Source of the DNA: Candidatus Koribacter versatilis Ellin345
Lineage (GTDB): Bacteria; Acidobacteriota; Terriglobia; Terriglobales; Acidobacteriaceae
DNA length: 64,000 nt
Reading direction: 5' to 3'
NCBI RefSeq assembly: GCF_000014005.1
Contig: NC_008009.1
Location: forward strand, 3,472,001-3,536,000
This document shows, in pieces, positions 42,702 to 51,470 of this stretch. The notes below the pieces were generated by a model. It saw only the letters and a program-made list of their open reading frames with translations. It was not told the DNA's origin and searched no databases. The position numbers and the translations under genes are program-made. Position 1 is the stretch's first letter; each line of letters opens with the position of its first letter.

Positions 42702-45262
42702 AACCCTTTCACCGCGTCTCTGATCCCCTGCGTAATCTCATCCGCCGTCATACCAGCGTCAAACACAATCGGCGTGCCCACTCGCACCACAATCTCGCCC
42801 TTCCGCGCCCAATGTCTCTTGGCTATACCCAGGTTCTTCAGCCCGTCAATCCGGATCGGCAACACCGGTAGATTCAACCGTTGCGCCAGCATCCCTACGC
42901 CCGAGCGAAACTCGCCCAACTCACCGGTTTCCGATCGGCGGCCCTCTGGGAAAACAAGAATGCTGAACCCGCGATCCGCCGACTCACCCGCAAACTCAAA
43001 GCTCTCGCGAACGCCAGATTGTTGCGGCAATGGAAAGACGTTAAACAGCGCCAGCACGAGGTAATAATCCAGCTTATTCAGCCATCGCCTCAGCAGATTT
43101 CCCGGCGACAAGCTCATCGGCGCATTCAGTTCGCGATGCCCACTCGACTGTCCCGCCCGCATCGCCCACAGCCGCTCGCCGAGCATTCCCGTCGCAATGC
43201 GATACCGCAGCCGCATCGGCAGCGCGTACATCACGAAGCCCAGGTCGATGTACGTCACGTGATTGCACACAATCAGCAGCGGCCCCGCGTATTTCTCCAG
43301 ATTCTCGCGCCCGACCACGGTCGGCTTCGCCATGATCGCCGTGTACGGCCAAGTCACCGTCGAATACACCAGATTGCGCACCCAACGCACCGGCGCCACC
43401 GTCTGCGCCCACCGTGGAAATGGCCGTTCCACCGGCTTTGGCGCCGGTGCCTGCAGCAGTTTTTCCAGGTCCCCCACGGTGGTCGCAGAAGACAGGCTGG
43501 AATCGCTCAGATCCACCTGGTAGCGGTCCTCGATGGCGCTCAAAAGCTCCACGCGATCCAGCGAACTGAGGCGCAAATCGTCTTCCAGCCGCGCATCCGG
43601 ACGCAAATCCGCGCGCCGGCCCGTGATTCGCGTGATCAAATCGCCTAAAGTACCGTCATCCGCCGCGTTTCCCGGCGTTTGCGCGCGCAAAACCGCGTCT
43701 TTCACCACGTTCACTCGCGGTTTCTGCGTCGGTGTGCGCGGAAAATCCTCGTCCGGCCATACAAACCACGCGCGCATCTGCTGGAAATCCGCCAGACCCG
43801 CGTTCGCCCGCGCCATCATCGCCGCCGGGTCCTGCGCGCGGTCCTGCAGCAGCAAAACCGCGCACGGCTCGTCGTTTCCACCACGCGCCAGCCCAATCAC
43901 CACGCAATCTTTCACCTCAGGCTGCGCGCGCAGCGCCGCCTCCAAATCCGCCGGGTAGATGTTCAACCCCGCCGGCGTGACGATCACATCTTTCTTACGG
44001 CCTTTGAAATAGAGGTTTCCCTGCTCGTCGAGCGCGCCAAGATCTCCGGTCCGGAACCAGCCTTCCGCGTCGCCAACCGCGCGGACTTCGCGTCCTTGCC
44101 AATACCCGCTCGCCACGCCCGCACCGCGCACCAGAATCTCGCCATCTTCGGCGAGTTTCACCTCACGCCCCGGCAGCACTTTGCCAATCGACTTTTTTCC
44201 AATCGAAAACGGATGGTTCAGGCTGATTAGCGATGTCGTTTCCGTCAGACCGTAGCCCTGCACCACGCCAAAGCTCATCCGACGCCAAAATTCCTCGGTT
44301 TCCGCGTCCAGCGCCGCGCCACCCGAGATAAACGCCCAGAACTTCCATCCAAATAGGTTGTGGACGCGCCGCATCCGCCACCAGCGCACCCCAAAATGCT
44401 TCCCATCCGCGGCCGCCCACTCGCGCCGGAACTTTTCCAGTTCCCCAATCGCCTCGAAGTCGCGCTCGATCTTCTCTTTCAGAGACTGCAACACCCGCGG
44501 CACCGCGATTAAGACGCTGATCCGCTCCCGCTTGATCGTCTTAATTAGCTCGCCCGGATTCAGCGAATCGGGAAAGAAAACCGTCGCACCCAGCAAATGT
44601 GGAATGAATATCCCCAGAAATTGCCCAAACACATGGCTCAGCGGCAGCGCATTCATAAAGCGCAGTGGATGGAACCAGCGCTCGTATTTCCTATATTTCT
44701 CGATCTCCCGCGCGATCGGCGCCAGGTTCGACACCACGTTCCCGTGCGAGAGCACCACGCCCTTCGGCTCCGCCGTGGTCCCCGACGTAAACACAATTTC
44801 TAGCGGATCCCCGGCCGCGCTCTCCGTCGGCGCGTACGCGTCGCCCGAGCGCCCGGCAAGCGTGTCGCTCAGATCGTCCAGAACCAACCGCGGCAGCACC
44901 GCTACCACTGGCCCCGGCCGAATATCGCGCGATACCACCGCTAATGGCAGTTCAACCTCGGCGGCTACGCGCTCCGCAAACTCCGGCGCCGCAATCTGGT
45001 CCATCGGCACCACGACCACGCCGCGCAGCGCGCATCCAAGAAACACAGCCACCCATTCCGGCCCGCTCTCGCCCCACAGCAACACGCGTTGCCCGCGCGC
45101 GATCTGCCGCGCGTCGAGTTCCCGCGCAAACCGATACGCCAATGCCGCCACTTCAGCGTACGTCCAGCGCACGGTGCGGTAGCCGCGCCGATGCACGAAC
45201 GCGGTCTCGCGTCCGAGTTTCAGGAATGCCGGTACAAAGTCTGCTATGGATTCAGAGGGCAT
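42698..45262 (-). CDS. Acyl-activating enzyme / ACP / PlsC acyltransferase fusion
   Basis: 854 aa with three domains. Residues 1-520: AMP-dependent acyl ligase (FTSGTTAEPKG at 158-168, YGLTETTS, WFRTGDLG, KGRKKDVIV). Residues about 540-605: acyl carrier (LRLSSLDRVELLSAIEDRY, with the expected attachment serine). Residues about 640-850: PlsC acyltransferase (NHVTYID and FPEGRRSETGEL). It could activate a free fatty acid, load it on its own carrier and pass it to a lysophospholipid. E. coli Aas has the acyltransferase first and no carrier. An arsR-type gene lies 85 bases upstream. Confidence 0.9.
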   Translation of the reverse strand: MPSESIADFVPAFLKLGRETAFVHRRGYRTVRWTYAEVAALAYRFARELDARQIARGQRVLLWGESGPEWVAVFLGCALRGVVVVPMDQIAAPEFAERVAAEVELPLAVVSRDIRPGPVVAVLPRLVLDDLSDTLAGRSGDAYAPTESAAGDPLEIVFTSGTTAEPKGVVLSHGNVVSNLAPIAREIEKYRKYERWFHPLRFMNALPLSHVFGQFLGIFIPHLLGATVFFPDSLNPGELIKTIKRERISVLIAVPRVLQSLKEKIERDFEAIGELEKFRREWAAADGKHFGVRWWRMRRVHNLFGWKFWAFISGGAALDAETEEFWRRMSFGVVQGYGLTETTSLISLNHPFSIGKKSIGKVLPGREVKLAEDGEILVRGAGVASGYWQGREVRAVGDAEGWFRTGDLGALDEQGNLYFKGRKKDVIVTPAGLNIYPADLEAALRAQPEVKDCVVIGLARGGNDEPCAVLLLQDRAQDPAAMMARANAGLADFQQMRAWFVWPDEDFPRTPTQKPRVNVVKDAVLRAQTPGNAADDGTLGDLITRITGRRADLRPDARLEDDLRLSSLDRVELLSAIEDRYQVDLSDSSLSSATTVGDLEKLLQAPAPKPVERPFPRWAQTVAPVRWVRNLVYSTVTWPYTAIMAKPTVVGRENLEKYAGPLLIVCNHVTYIDLGFVMYALPMRLRYRIATGMLGERLWAMRAGQSSGHRELNAPMSLSPGNLLRRWLNKLDYYLVLALFNVFPLPQQSGVRESFEFAGESADRGFSILVFPEGRRSETGELGEFRSGVGMLAQRLNLPVLPIRIDGLKNLGIAKRHWARKGEIVVRVGTPIVFDAGMTADEITQGIRDAVKGL

Positions 45263-45347
45263 GCGTATGGCAGCCCCGCGCTCCTAACTTGCAGGAACGC
45301 GAGGAAGTCGCCATTCAAATGTAAAGGAAGATAGGCCTGGAGGATAA

Positions 45348-45680
45348 CTACGAACCGCGGTGGTTACGACCCTGCATTTTGAGAATACTGCGCATATGGT
45401 CGCATGCCTGCTTTATGGCTGGCGCCGACAATTCGCAAAGTAAACGCTTGCCGTCGCGACGGGTACTGACCACCCCCGCGGTCCGCAAAATAGACAAATG
45501 CTGTGACAGATTTGCCTTCGAGATTCCCAACTCCTCTTGTAGATCCGAAGCGCCCACTTCGCCTCGTCCGAGGAGATCCAGAAGGTGGATCCGGGTGGGA
45601 TTTGCAAATGCTTTGCAAAGAACGGCCTGGCGTTCGTACAGTGTTTTGTCCGCGCCTGACCTGCGCGACAATTTCTTCAT
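45348..45680 (-). CDS. ArsR family transcriptional regulator
   Basis: 110 aa. ArsR winged helix: CKAFANPTRIHLLDLLGRGE, then LQEELGISKANLSQHLSILR and VSTRRDGKRLLCELS. The typical metal-binding ELCVCD motif is absent; cysteines are few (C22, C86, C97). So metal sensing is not indicated. It points at the acyl-ligase gene 85 bases downstream and probably controls it. The promoter gap carries ATTAGAC (45693-45699) and its complement (45735-45741). Confidence 0.9.
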   Translation of the reverse strand: MKKLSRRSGADKTLYERQAVLCKAFANPTRIHLLDLLGRGEVGASDLQEELGISKANLSQHLSILRTAGVVSTRRDGKRLLCELSAPAIKQACDHMRSILKMQGRNHRGS

Positions 45681-45946
45681 TGAGGCTCCCGTATTAGACC
45701 GTGCGGCTCAAAACTCTTGCTTCGTTGGCGGCTAGTCTAATTCATCGCACCTATCGCAAATCACGCAATAGCAATGCCTTGACAATGTTTGACATAGGCC
45801 GCGACGCCCCAGAGGCGGCCTAAATCCAAGTCTATGGACATTTTACGGCGTTTTCTCGCAGCTAAGAATTTATCGCAGGAAGAGCTTTCCGGCAAACCCT
45901 CAAATTCCGCCGGAGACCCGATAGGTCCAACTCTTGGGCGGGGCCG

Positions 45947-46087
45947 TCAGGCCGCAACGTTCTCATCAGGAACGGCCAGGTCCTCGGACGGCTCTGCCAA
46001 ACCCTCCGTATCGCGGTTCGCCTTCGCATCGCAATCCACAAGGATCTGCGCCCACACGGGAAGGTCTTTGCAGTGGTGGAAGTCCAT
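45947..46087 (-). CDS. Small 46-residue protein with strong ribosome site
   Basis: A frame too short for ordinary gene finding: it starts ATG at 46087 with GAGGAGGCGATC just before it and ends TGA at 45947. Acidic C-terminal half, two cysteines (C6, C19), starting MDFHHCKDLPVW. No family recognised. An opposite-strand frame (45834-46262) has no ribosome site and no coding look. Confidence 0.5.
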   Translation of the reverse strand: MDFHHCKDLPVWAQILVDCDAKANRDTEGLAEPSEDLAVPDENVAA

Positions 46088-46274
46088 GATCGCCTCCTCT
46101 TTTCGACGCTCGCGGTATCGATACGTTATACCCCGTCTCCCGGCCGGAAACTATCCGTTCGCAGCGAATATACGATTCGATACATTTAAAATCGTCGATA
46201 TCTCAATAAGCCGTCCAAAACAGTTGAGCGCACCCTCTGCCGGTGCGCCCACGGTTTGCTGATTTTCGAAGCTA

Positions 46275-46943
46275 CTACGAAGGGTAGTGCGCTCCACCGT
46301 GACGCACATCGGCGCCCCGCACCCAGAAGATGACGTCCTCGGCAATGTTTGTCGCGTGGTCCGCTATGCGCTCCAGGTTTCGCGCAATCAGCAACACATC
46401 CAGCGAATACCGCGTCGTCTCCGGATACTTGTTCATCTGGTCCACCAGCACTACGAACGCCTCGTCCTTGATGCGGTCCACAATGTTGTCCATCTGTAAC
46501 ACCGCTTCGGCGAGTTCTGCCTTGCCGTCAATAAAGGACTCCAGCGCGCGTTGCACCATGGTCGCAACCGTCTCGGCCATGCGCGGAATGTCCACCGGCA
46601 CTTCGGTCTCGGGGCTCGAGATCATATCGAGCACCCGCTGTGCGATGTTGACCGCCTGGTCGCCCACGCGCTCGAGATCGGCGTTGATCTTCACGACTGC
46701 GAGGATGAACCGCAAGTCTACCGCCATTGGCTGCTGCATCGCGAGCAGGTCCAGCGCCAGTTCATCAATCTCGCGCTCCGCGGCGTTGATGTCCCGCTCC
46801 CCATCGAATACGGCCTGGCAAGCCTTGGCGTCACGCTTGCGATACGCCTCTACCGCGCGCTCGATCGCCTGCTCCGCCAGCCCGCCCATGCGCAGAAGTT
46901 TCTCTTTCAGCTCGTCCAATCCATGTTGGAATCTTGTTCTCAT
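46275..46943 (-). CDS. phoU: Phosphate transport accessory protein PhoU
   Basis: 222 aa, two PhoU repeats of three helices each. The metal-binding pattern E(R/K)xxD is visible twice: DLERVGDQAVNIAQRV and NLERIADHATNIAEDV. PhoU links PstSCAB to PhoR and keeps the Pho regulon off when phosphate is plentiful. It is the last gene of pstC-A-B-phoU, 6 bases after pstB. Confidence 0.96.
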   Translation of the reverse strand: MRTRFQHGLDELKEKLLRMGGLAEQAIERAVEAYRKRDAKACQAVFDGERDINAAEREIDELALDLLAMQQPMAVDLRFILAVVKINADLERVGDQAVNIAQRVLDMISSPETEVPVDIPRMAETVATMVQRALESFIDGKAELAEAVLQMDNIVDRIKDEAFVVLVDQMNKYPETTRYSLDVLLIARNLERIADHATNIAEDVIFWVRGADVRHGGAHYPS

Positions 46944-46949
46944 TCGTCC

Positions 46950-47711
46950 TTATCCGAACCTTCCGGTGATGTAGTCTTCGGTGCGCTTGTCTGAGGGCGT
47001 AGTGAAAATCTTCTGCGTAGTATCGAATTCGATCACGCTGCCCATCAGGAAAAATCCCGTGTACTCCGCAACGCGGGCCGCCTGTTGCATGTTGTGCGTC
47101 ACCACGACCACGGTGTAGTTCTCTTTGAGCGTGAACATCAGCTCTTCAATCTTGCTGGTTGAAATCGGGTCCAGTGCCGATGCTGGCTCGTCCATCAGCA
47201 ACACATCCGGTTGCACCGCCAACGCCCGCGCAATGCACAAACGCTGCTGCTGTCCGCCGGACAAGCTTGCGCCCGACTTCTTATGCAGGTGATCTTTCAC
47301 TTCGTTCCACAGCGCCGATGCTTCCAACGACCGCTGGACTGCTTCGTCCAGCACTGCCTTTTTGCGAATACCGTTCAGCTTTAGTCCACTCGCGACGTTG
47401 TCATAAATCGACATCGTCGGAAACGGGTTTGGCTTTTGGAAAACCATGCCTACGCGCCGGCGCACGTCGACTGCCGCAGTTCCGCGGGCGTAGATATCTT
47501 TATCTCCAACGAGGACCTCACCCTCCGCGTACGCTTCGGGAATCGTCTCGTGCATGCGGTTCAGGCAACGTACGAACGTTGACTTTCCGCATCCCGAAGG
47601 CCCAATCAGCGCCGTGACATGGTTCGGCGCCATCTTCATGTCCACATGTTTCAGGACGTGCGCTTTGCCGTAATACGCATTCAAGTCCCGTACCTGGATT
47701 CCGACACCCAT
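46950..47711 (-). CDS. pstB: Phosphate ABC transporter ATP-binding protein PstB
   Basis: 253 aa. Walker [10 protein letters not shown] at about 37, signature [15 protein letters not shown] at about 153, Walker [12 protein letters not shown] at about 174, H-loop [12 protein letters not shown]. Length and sequence are typical of PstB. A REP-like element fills the 88-base gap between pstA and pstB. Confidence 0.97.
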   Translation of the reverse strand: MGVGIQVRDLNAYYGKAHVLKHVDMKMAPNHVTALIGPSGCGKSTFVRCLNRMHETIPEAYAEGEVLVGDKDIYARGTAAVDVRRRVGMVFQKPNPFPTMSIYDNVASGLKLNGIRKKAVLDEAVQRSLEASALWNEVKDHLHKKSGASLSGGQQQRLCIARALAVQPDVLLMDEPASALDPISTSKIEELMFTLKENYTVVVVTHNMQQAARVAEYTGFFLMGSVIEFDTTQKIFTTPSDKRTEDYITGRFG

Positions 47712-47734
47712 AGTGTCTAGCTCTCTCTCCCTTT

Positions 47735-47780
47735 GTCATCCTGAGCGAAGCGGCCAGAGGCCGCGAAGTCGAAGGATCCC
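47735..47780. repeat. REP-like element copy A
   Basis: Begins GTCATCCTGAGCGAAG, carries the hairpin GCGGCC-AGA-GGCCGC (47750-47764), then GAAGTCGAAGGATCCC. It lies between pstA and pstB. Compare copy B at 51134. Confidence 0.8.
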
Positions 47781-47799
47781 TTTCGCCCACACCCAACTC

Positions 47800-48681
47800 T
47801 CAATTCGACGCCCGCACCATGCCGCGTCCCGCTACGACGCGCACCGCAGTCACCGCGCCGACGATCAGAACGATCAGAATCAATGCGCCCGCCCACGCCT
47901 GCCGGTGCCACTCTTCGAAGGGCGAAATCGCGTAGGTAAAAATCTGCAGCGGCAGCGCCGCGGTCGGCTGGTTCAGGCTGTGGCTCCAGTACTGGTTGCC
48001 GAATGCCGTGAACAGCAGCGGTGCGGTCTCACCCGCCACACGCGCAAACGCCAGCATCACGCCGGTAATCACGCCCGAGGTTGCGGTGCGTAAAGCGATC
48101 GAGATCGTCGTGCGCCATTGCGAAATACCCAACCCATAGGCGGCCTCGCGGATCGATTGAGGCACCATCAGCAGCATCTCTTCCGTCGTGCGCGCGATCG
48201 TAGGGATCATCATGATGCCCAACGCCACTGCACCCGAAAACGCCGAGAAGTGCTTCTGCGGGACCACCACCAGTGAGTACACCGCGATGCCGATCACGAT
48301 CGACGGAACCCCATTCAAAACGTCGGCCACGAAGCGAACCGAGTCACCAAAACGGTTGCGCCCAAACTCAGAAAGATAAATTCCCGATCCGATGCCCAGT
48401 GGGACGCCGATGCAACTGGCCATCGCCAGGATCATCGCGCTGCCCGCAATCGCGTTCGCCATGCCACCACCCGGCTCACCCACGGGCTTGGGAGTCTGAG
48501 TGAGAAACGCGATATTGATGGAGCCAATGCCCTTCATCAGCAGGTACACAAAGATCGCGCCGAGCGGTAGTAGCACCAGCGCCGCTGCACCGACTGCCGC
48601 GACATTCGACATGATGTTCGCCGATTTGCGCGACCAGCTTAACTCTGACTGCGGACGAATTCCGATATCGCCGTTAGGCAT
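47800..48681 (-). CDS. pstA: Phosphate ABC transporter permease PstA
   Basis: 293 aa with six membrane helices. The permease loop (EAxxxLGxSxWxT type) is IREAAYGLGISQWRTTISIA, and GVPLGIGSGIYLSEFG is a PstA block. Start overlaps the pstC stop by 8 bases. Confidence 0.96.
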   Translation of the reverse strand: MPNGDIGIRPQSELSWSRKSANIMSNVAAVGAAALVLLPLGAIFVYLLMKGIGSINIAFLTQTPKPVGEPGGGMANAIAGSAMILAMASCIGVPLGIGSGIYLSEFGRNRFGDSVRFVADVLNGVPSIVIGIAVYSLVVVPQKHFSAFSGAVALGIMMIPTIARTTEEMLLMVPQSIREAAYGLGISQWRTTISIALRTATSGVITGVMLAFARVAGETAPLLFTAFGNQYWSHSLNQPTAALPLQIFTYAISPFEEWHRQAWAGALILIVLIVGAVTAVRVVAGRGMVRASN

Positions 48682-49738
48682 GGGCCCTCGCAGGCGTGCC
48701 GCGCGTGATCGACCACACCAGCAACCGCGCCAGCGCGTTCACAATCATGGTCACGATAAATAGCGCCAATCCGATCTCGACTAACGCGCTCAGATACAAA
48801 TCGTCGGAGGCTTCACTGAATTCATTCGCGATCACACTCGCCATGGTGTAACCCGGTGCGAACAGTGACTTCGCAATCTCAGGACGATTGCCAATCACCA
48901 TCGTGACCGCCATCGTTTCGCCGAGCGCGCGACCGAGTCCAAGGATTACCCCGCCCACGATCCCGATACGGGCGTTGCGCAACACGCCGGTGCGAATCAT
49001 CTCCCAGCGTGTAGCACCGAGAGCCAGCACACCTTCACGCTGGTTCTGCGGGACCGCAATCAGTACTTCGCGCGTCACCGAGGCGATGATCGGGATGATC
49101 ATGATGGCGAGAATCACGCCCGCCGCGAGCATACCGATTCCGTACGGCGGGCCTGAGAACAATCCCGTCCAACCCAGGGTTTTAGCCAGCCAGGGCTGTA
49201 CGTAATTTCTGAGCAGCGGTGCCAGCACGAAGATTGCCCACAAGCCATAAATCACGCTGGGGATTGCCGCCAGCAGCTCCACCATGAACGAGATCGGAGT
49301 CCGCAGCGCCTTCGGACACATCTCAGTGGTAAACACCGCCACGCCCACCGACAATGGCACGGCGATAATCAGCGCAAGAATGGACGAGACGATCGTGCCG
49401 TAGATAAACGGCAGCGCACCGAAGTTGCCCGCCACCGGGTCCCAGTCGCTGCCGATGAAGAACTTCCATCCGAACTGGTGCAGCGTCATCTGCGATTTCT
49501 GGATCAGTTCCCACAAAACCAGCAGGACGATGCCGAAAATCGATAAGGCAGAGACAAGCATTGCGCCGCGAAAAATGTTGTCGGCAACACGGACGCCTGC
49601 GCTCGAACCGAAGCGACTCTGTCCGAGCACACCGAAATCCTTTAAGCTCTCTGGCTTTGGTTTCGGAATCTCAACAGTAGTTGCAACTTTCGGCGGCTTG
49701 ACGGCTGGGGAATTGGATGGAACTTCACTGGCAGCCAT
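48674..49738 (-). CDS. pstC: Phosphate ABC transporter permease PstC
   Basis: 354 aa from ATG 49738 (GTG 49750 possible). A proline/lysine-rich cytoplasmic N-tail of about 65 residues precedes six membrane helices. The permease loop is REGVLALGATRWEMIRTGVL; VLGLGRALGETMAVTMVIGN is the PstC block. It lies downstream of pstS beyond a strong hairpin. Confidence 0.95.
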   Translation of the reverse strand: MAASEVPSNSPAVKPPKVATTVEIPKPKPESLKDFGVLGQSRFGSSAGVRVADNIFRGAMLVSALSIFGIVLLVLWELIQKSQMTLHQFGWKFFIGSDWDPVAGNFGALPFIYGTIVSSILALIIAVPLSVGVAVFTTEMCPKALRTPISFMVELLAAIPSVIYGLWAIFVLAPLLRNYVQPWLAKTLGWTGLFSGPPYGIGMLAAGVILAIMIIPIIASVTREVLIAVPQNQREGVLALGATRWEMIRTGVLRNARIGIVGGVILGLGRALGETMAVTMVIGNRPEIAKSLFAPGYTMASVIANEFSEASDDLYLSALVEIGLALFIVTMIVNALARLLVWSITRGTPARAHA

Positions 49739-49837
49739 GCGATCTTCCACACCAAAAGGCTACCAACGCCCTGTTACAGGACTGTAAATAGTGTGTTGCT
49801 ATGGCTTGAATCACAAGCCTTTTCCTCAAAAGCCCTT

Positions 49838-49866
49838 GTCATCCTGAGCAGAGCGCCGCAGACGCG
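49838..49866. repeat. REP-like element copy C (degenerate)
   Basis: Begins GTCATCCTGAGC, then diverges (AGAGCGCCGCAGACGCG) with only a partial stem. It lies in the pstS-pstC gap. Confidence 0.55.
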
Positions 49867-49953
49867 TTTTCCAGTTTTCCAGATCACCTATTTGCTTGAC
49901 GGAAAAGACAGTCGCTATCGCAACAAAGATTCTTCCCTCCAAAAGCAAAAACA

Positions 49954-49981
49954 CCCAGCGCCCCGGAGGGTCAGCGCTGGG
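49954..49981 (-). terminator. Terminator/attenuator between pstS and pstC
   Basis: Stem CCCAGCGC (49954-49961) and GCGCTGGG (49974-49981). On the minus strand it is followed by TGTTTTTGCTTTT. It should stop most pstS transcripts, giving excess binding protein over the membrane complex. Confidence 0.9.
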
Positions 49982-50007
49982 TATGCATCCGCGGGTGCGG
50001 AGGAAAC

Positions 50008-51018
50008 CTACTTCAGACCTTTAATTGTTTGCCGGACCTTATCTGCCACTTCCTTCGGAAGCGGGGCGTAGCTCAGGCTGCCCGCCATGCCCTGTCCGTT
50101 GTCCAGTTCCCAGTTCAAGAAGTCGGTGATGATCTTGCCCTTAGCGCCGTCCTTGTAGGGCTGCGGGATCAGTAGCCAGGTGAAACTCGAAATCGGATAA
50201 GCCGTCTTGCCCGGCGGGTTGGTGATCGACACACGATAGTCGTTCGGCATCTTCACACCCTGTGCCGCCGCGGTCACGCTCTCCAGCGAGGCCTTGATGA
50301 ACTGGCCGGAGGAGTTCTTCACAGAACCGTAAGGGATATTGTTCTGCAACGCGTAGATCAGTTCGATGTAGCCGATCGCGCCCGGCGTCTGACGGATCAT
50401 TCCGGCCACGCCTTCGTTGCCCTTGCCTCCGAGACCAACCGGCCACTTCACGGCCGTCCCCTTGCCTGCAACCTGCAGCCAATCCGGACTCACCTTCGAC
50501 AGAAAGTCGGTGAAGATGTAGGTCGTGCCCGAGCCGTCGGAACGATGGATCACGATAATGTTCTGGTCCGGGAACTTCACGCCCGGATTCGCCGCGGCGA
50601 TCGCCTTATCGTTCCAGTTGCTGATCTTATTTAAAAAAATGTTCGCCAGTACGTCGGCCGGAAACTTGATTTCGCCGCTCACGCCTGGAACGTTGTACGC
50701 CGGAACCACGGCGCCAAGAACCGTCGGGATGTGAACGATCTTGACCTTCGATTGCTGCAACTGCTCGTCGGTCATCGGGCCGTCGCTGGCGCCGAAATCC
50801 ACGGTGCCCGTGGTCACTTGGCGGATTCCGCCGCCACTACCAATGGATTGGTAGTTGATCTCAACATCGCCATGCGCCTTGTGGTATTCCGAGAACCACT
50901 TCGAGTAGATGGGATACGGGAAGGTCGCGCCGGCGCCATTCAGAGTCGTTTGCGCAAATGCCATGCCGGCCAGGACAGTCAGACAGAAAAGTACTCGCAG
51001 CGTACGTTGCAAAGTCAT
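50008..51018 (-). CDS. pstS: Phosphate-binding protein PstS
   Basis: 336 aa from ATG 51018, which begins a signal peptide ending MAFA/QT; GGAGGA directly abuts the ATG, which is closer than usual. The binding-protein pattern is clear: LNGAGATFPYPIYSKWF, INYQSIGSGGGIRQ, DFGASDGPM, HRSDGSGTTYIFTDFL. No lipobox cysteine, so a soluble periplasmic protein. Preceded by a Pho box. Confidence 0.96.
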   Translation of the reverse strand: MTLQRTLRVLFCLTVLAGMAFAQTTLNGAGATFPYPIYSKWFSEYHKAHGDVEINYQSIGSGGGIRQVTTGTVDFGASDGPMTDEQLQQSKVKIVHIPTVLGAVVPAYNVPGVSGEIKFPADVLANIFLNKISNWNDKAIAAANPGVKFPDQNIIVIHRSDGSGTTYIFTDFLSKVSPDWLQVAGKGTAVKWPVGLGGKGNEGVAGMIRQTPGAIGYIELIYALQNNIPYGSVKNSSGQFIKASLESVTAAAQGVKMPNDYRVSITNPPGKTAYPISSFTWLLIPQPYKDGAKGKIITDFLNWELDNGQGMAGSLSYAPLPKEVADKVRQTIKGLK

Positions 51019-51091
51019 TCCTCCACGAAAATTGCAGAACCGCGGGAGACACACACCGGGCTTATGAACACTTTGGTTGTAGCTGTCAGTT

Positions 51092-51109
51092 GTTACAGTT
51101 CGGTTACAG
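51092..51109 (-). promoter_or_regulatory. Pho box before pstS
   Basis: On the minus strand CTGTAAC (51109-51103), CGAA, CTGTAAC (51098-51092): two 7-base repeats with a 4-base spacer, the 11-base period of PhoB/PhoP sites. CTGTCAG on the other strand (51083-51089) may be a further unit. It is about 75-90 bases before the pstS start. Confidence 0.8.
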
Positions 51110-51133
51110 CAGAATGAATATTCGATTACCCCT

Positions 51134-51180
51134 GTCATCGTGAGCGAAGCACGCGCAGCGTGCGAAGTCGAAGGACCCCT
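51134..51180. repeat. REP-like element copy B
   Basis: Begins GTCATCGTGAGCGAAG, carries the hairpin GCACGC-GCA-GCGTGC (51149-51163), then GAAGTCGAAGGACCCC. The stem sequence differs from copy A but pairs perfectly. Confidence 0.8.
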
Positions 51181-51201
51181 GTTGCTTCGGAGATCTTTCC
51201 G

Positions 51202-51372
51202 TTAACTGGCAAGCAGCGGATCTCTTCCCACTCGCTCCACATTCGTCAACGCACTCAGAATCTCCGCGCATGCGATCATCACCCAGCGCTCGACAAATCC
51301 GCGCGCAGGTTCCTGCACAATCGGTTCGTTGATCATCCGGATTGGTGCTTTTGCTGTCGCGAACTCACCCAT
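51202..51372 (-). CDS. Small 56-residue protein between phoU2 and pstS
   Basis: ATG 51372 to TAA 51202, with AGGGTGA about 7 bases upstream. Starts MGEFATAKAPIRMINEPIV; the middle (GFVERWVMIACAEILSALT) is an amphipathic helix. No family recognised. It is 98 bases after the second phoU gene on the same strand, in the Pho region. Confidence 0.5.
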   Translation of the reverse strand: MGEFATAKAPIRMINEPIVQEPARGFVERWVMIACAEILSALTNVERVGRDPLLAS

Positions 51373-51470
51373 GGCTCGTCACCCTGATAAAGAGCATAGG
51401 GAAAGGTGCGGCGCTTGAGGTGAACGCTAAATCAAAACGTAGTGAATCTCATGCTACAGACGCTCTGCTT

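Noticed and set aside
45834-46262. 142-codon frame on the plus strand
   Set aside because: No ribosome site, no coding look after the first 20 residues, and it opposes the better-supported small gene at 45947-46087.
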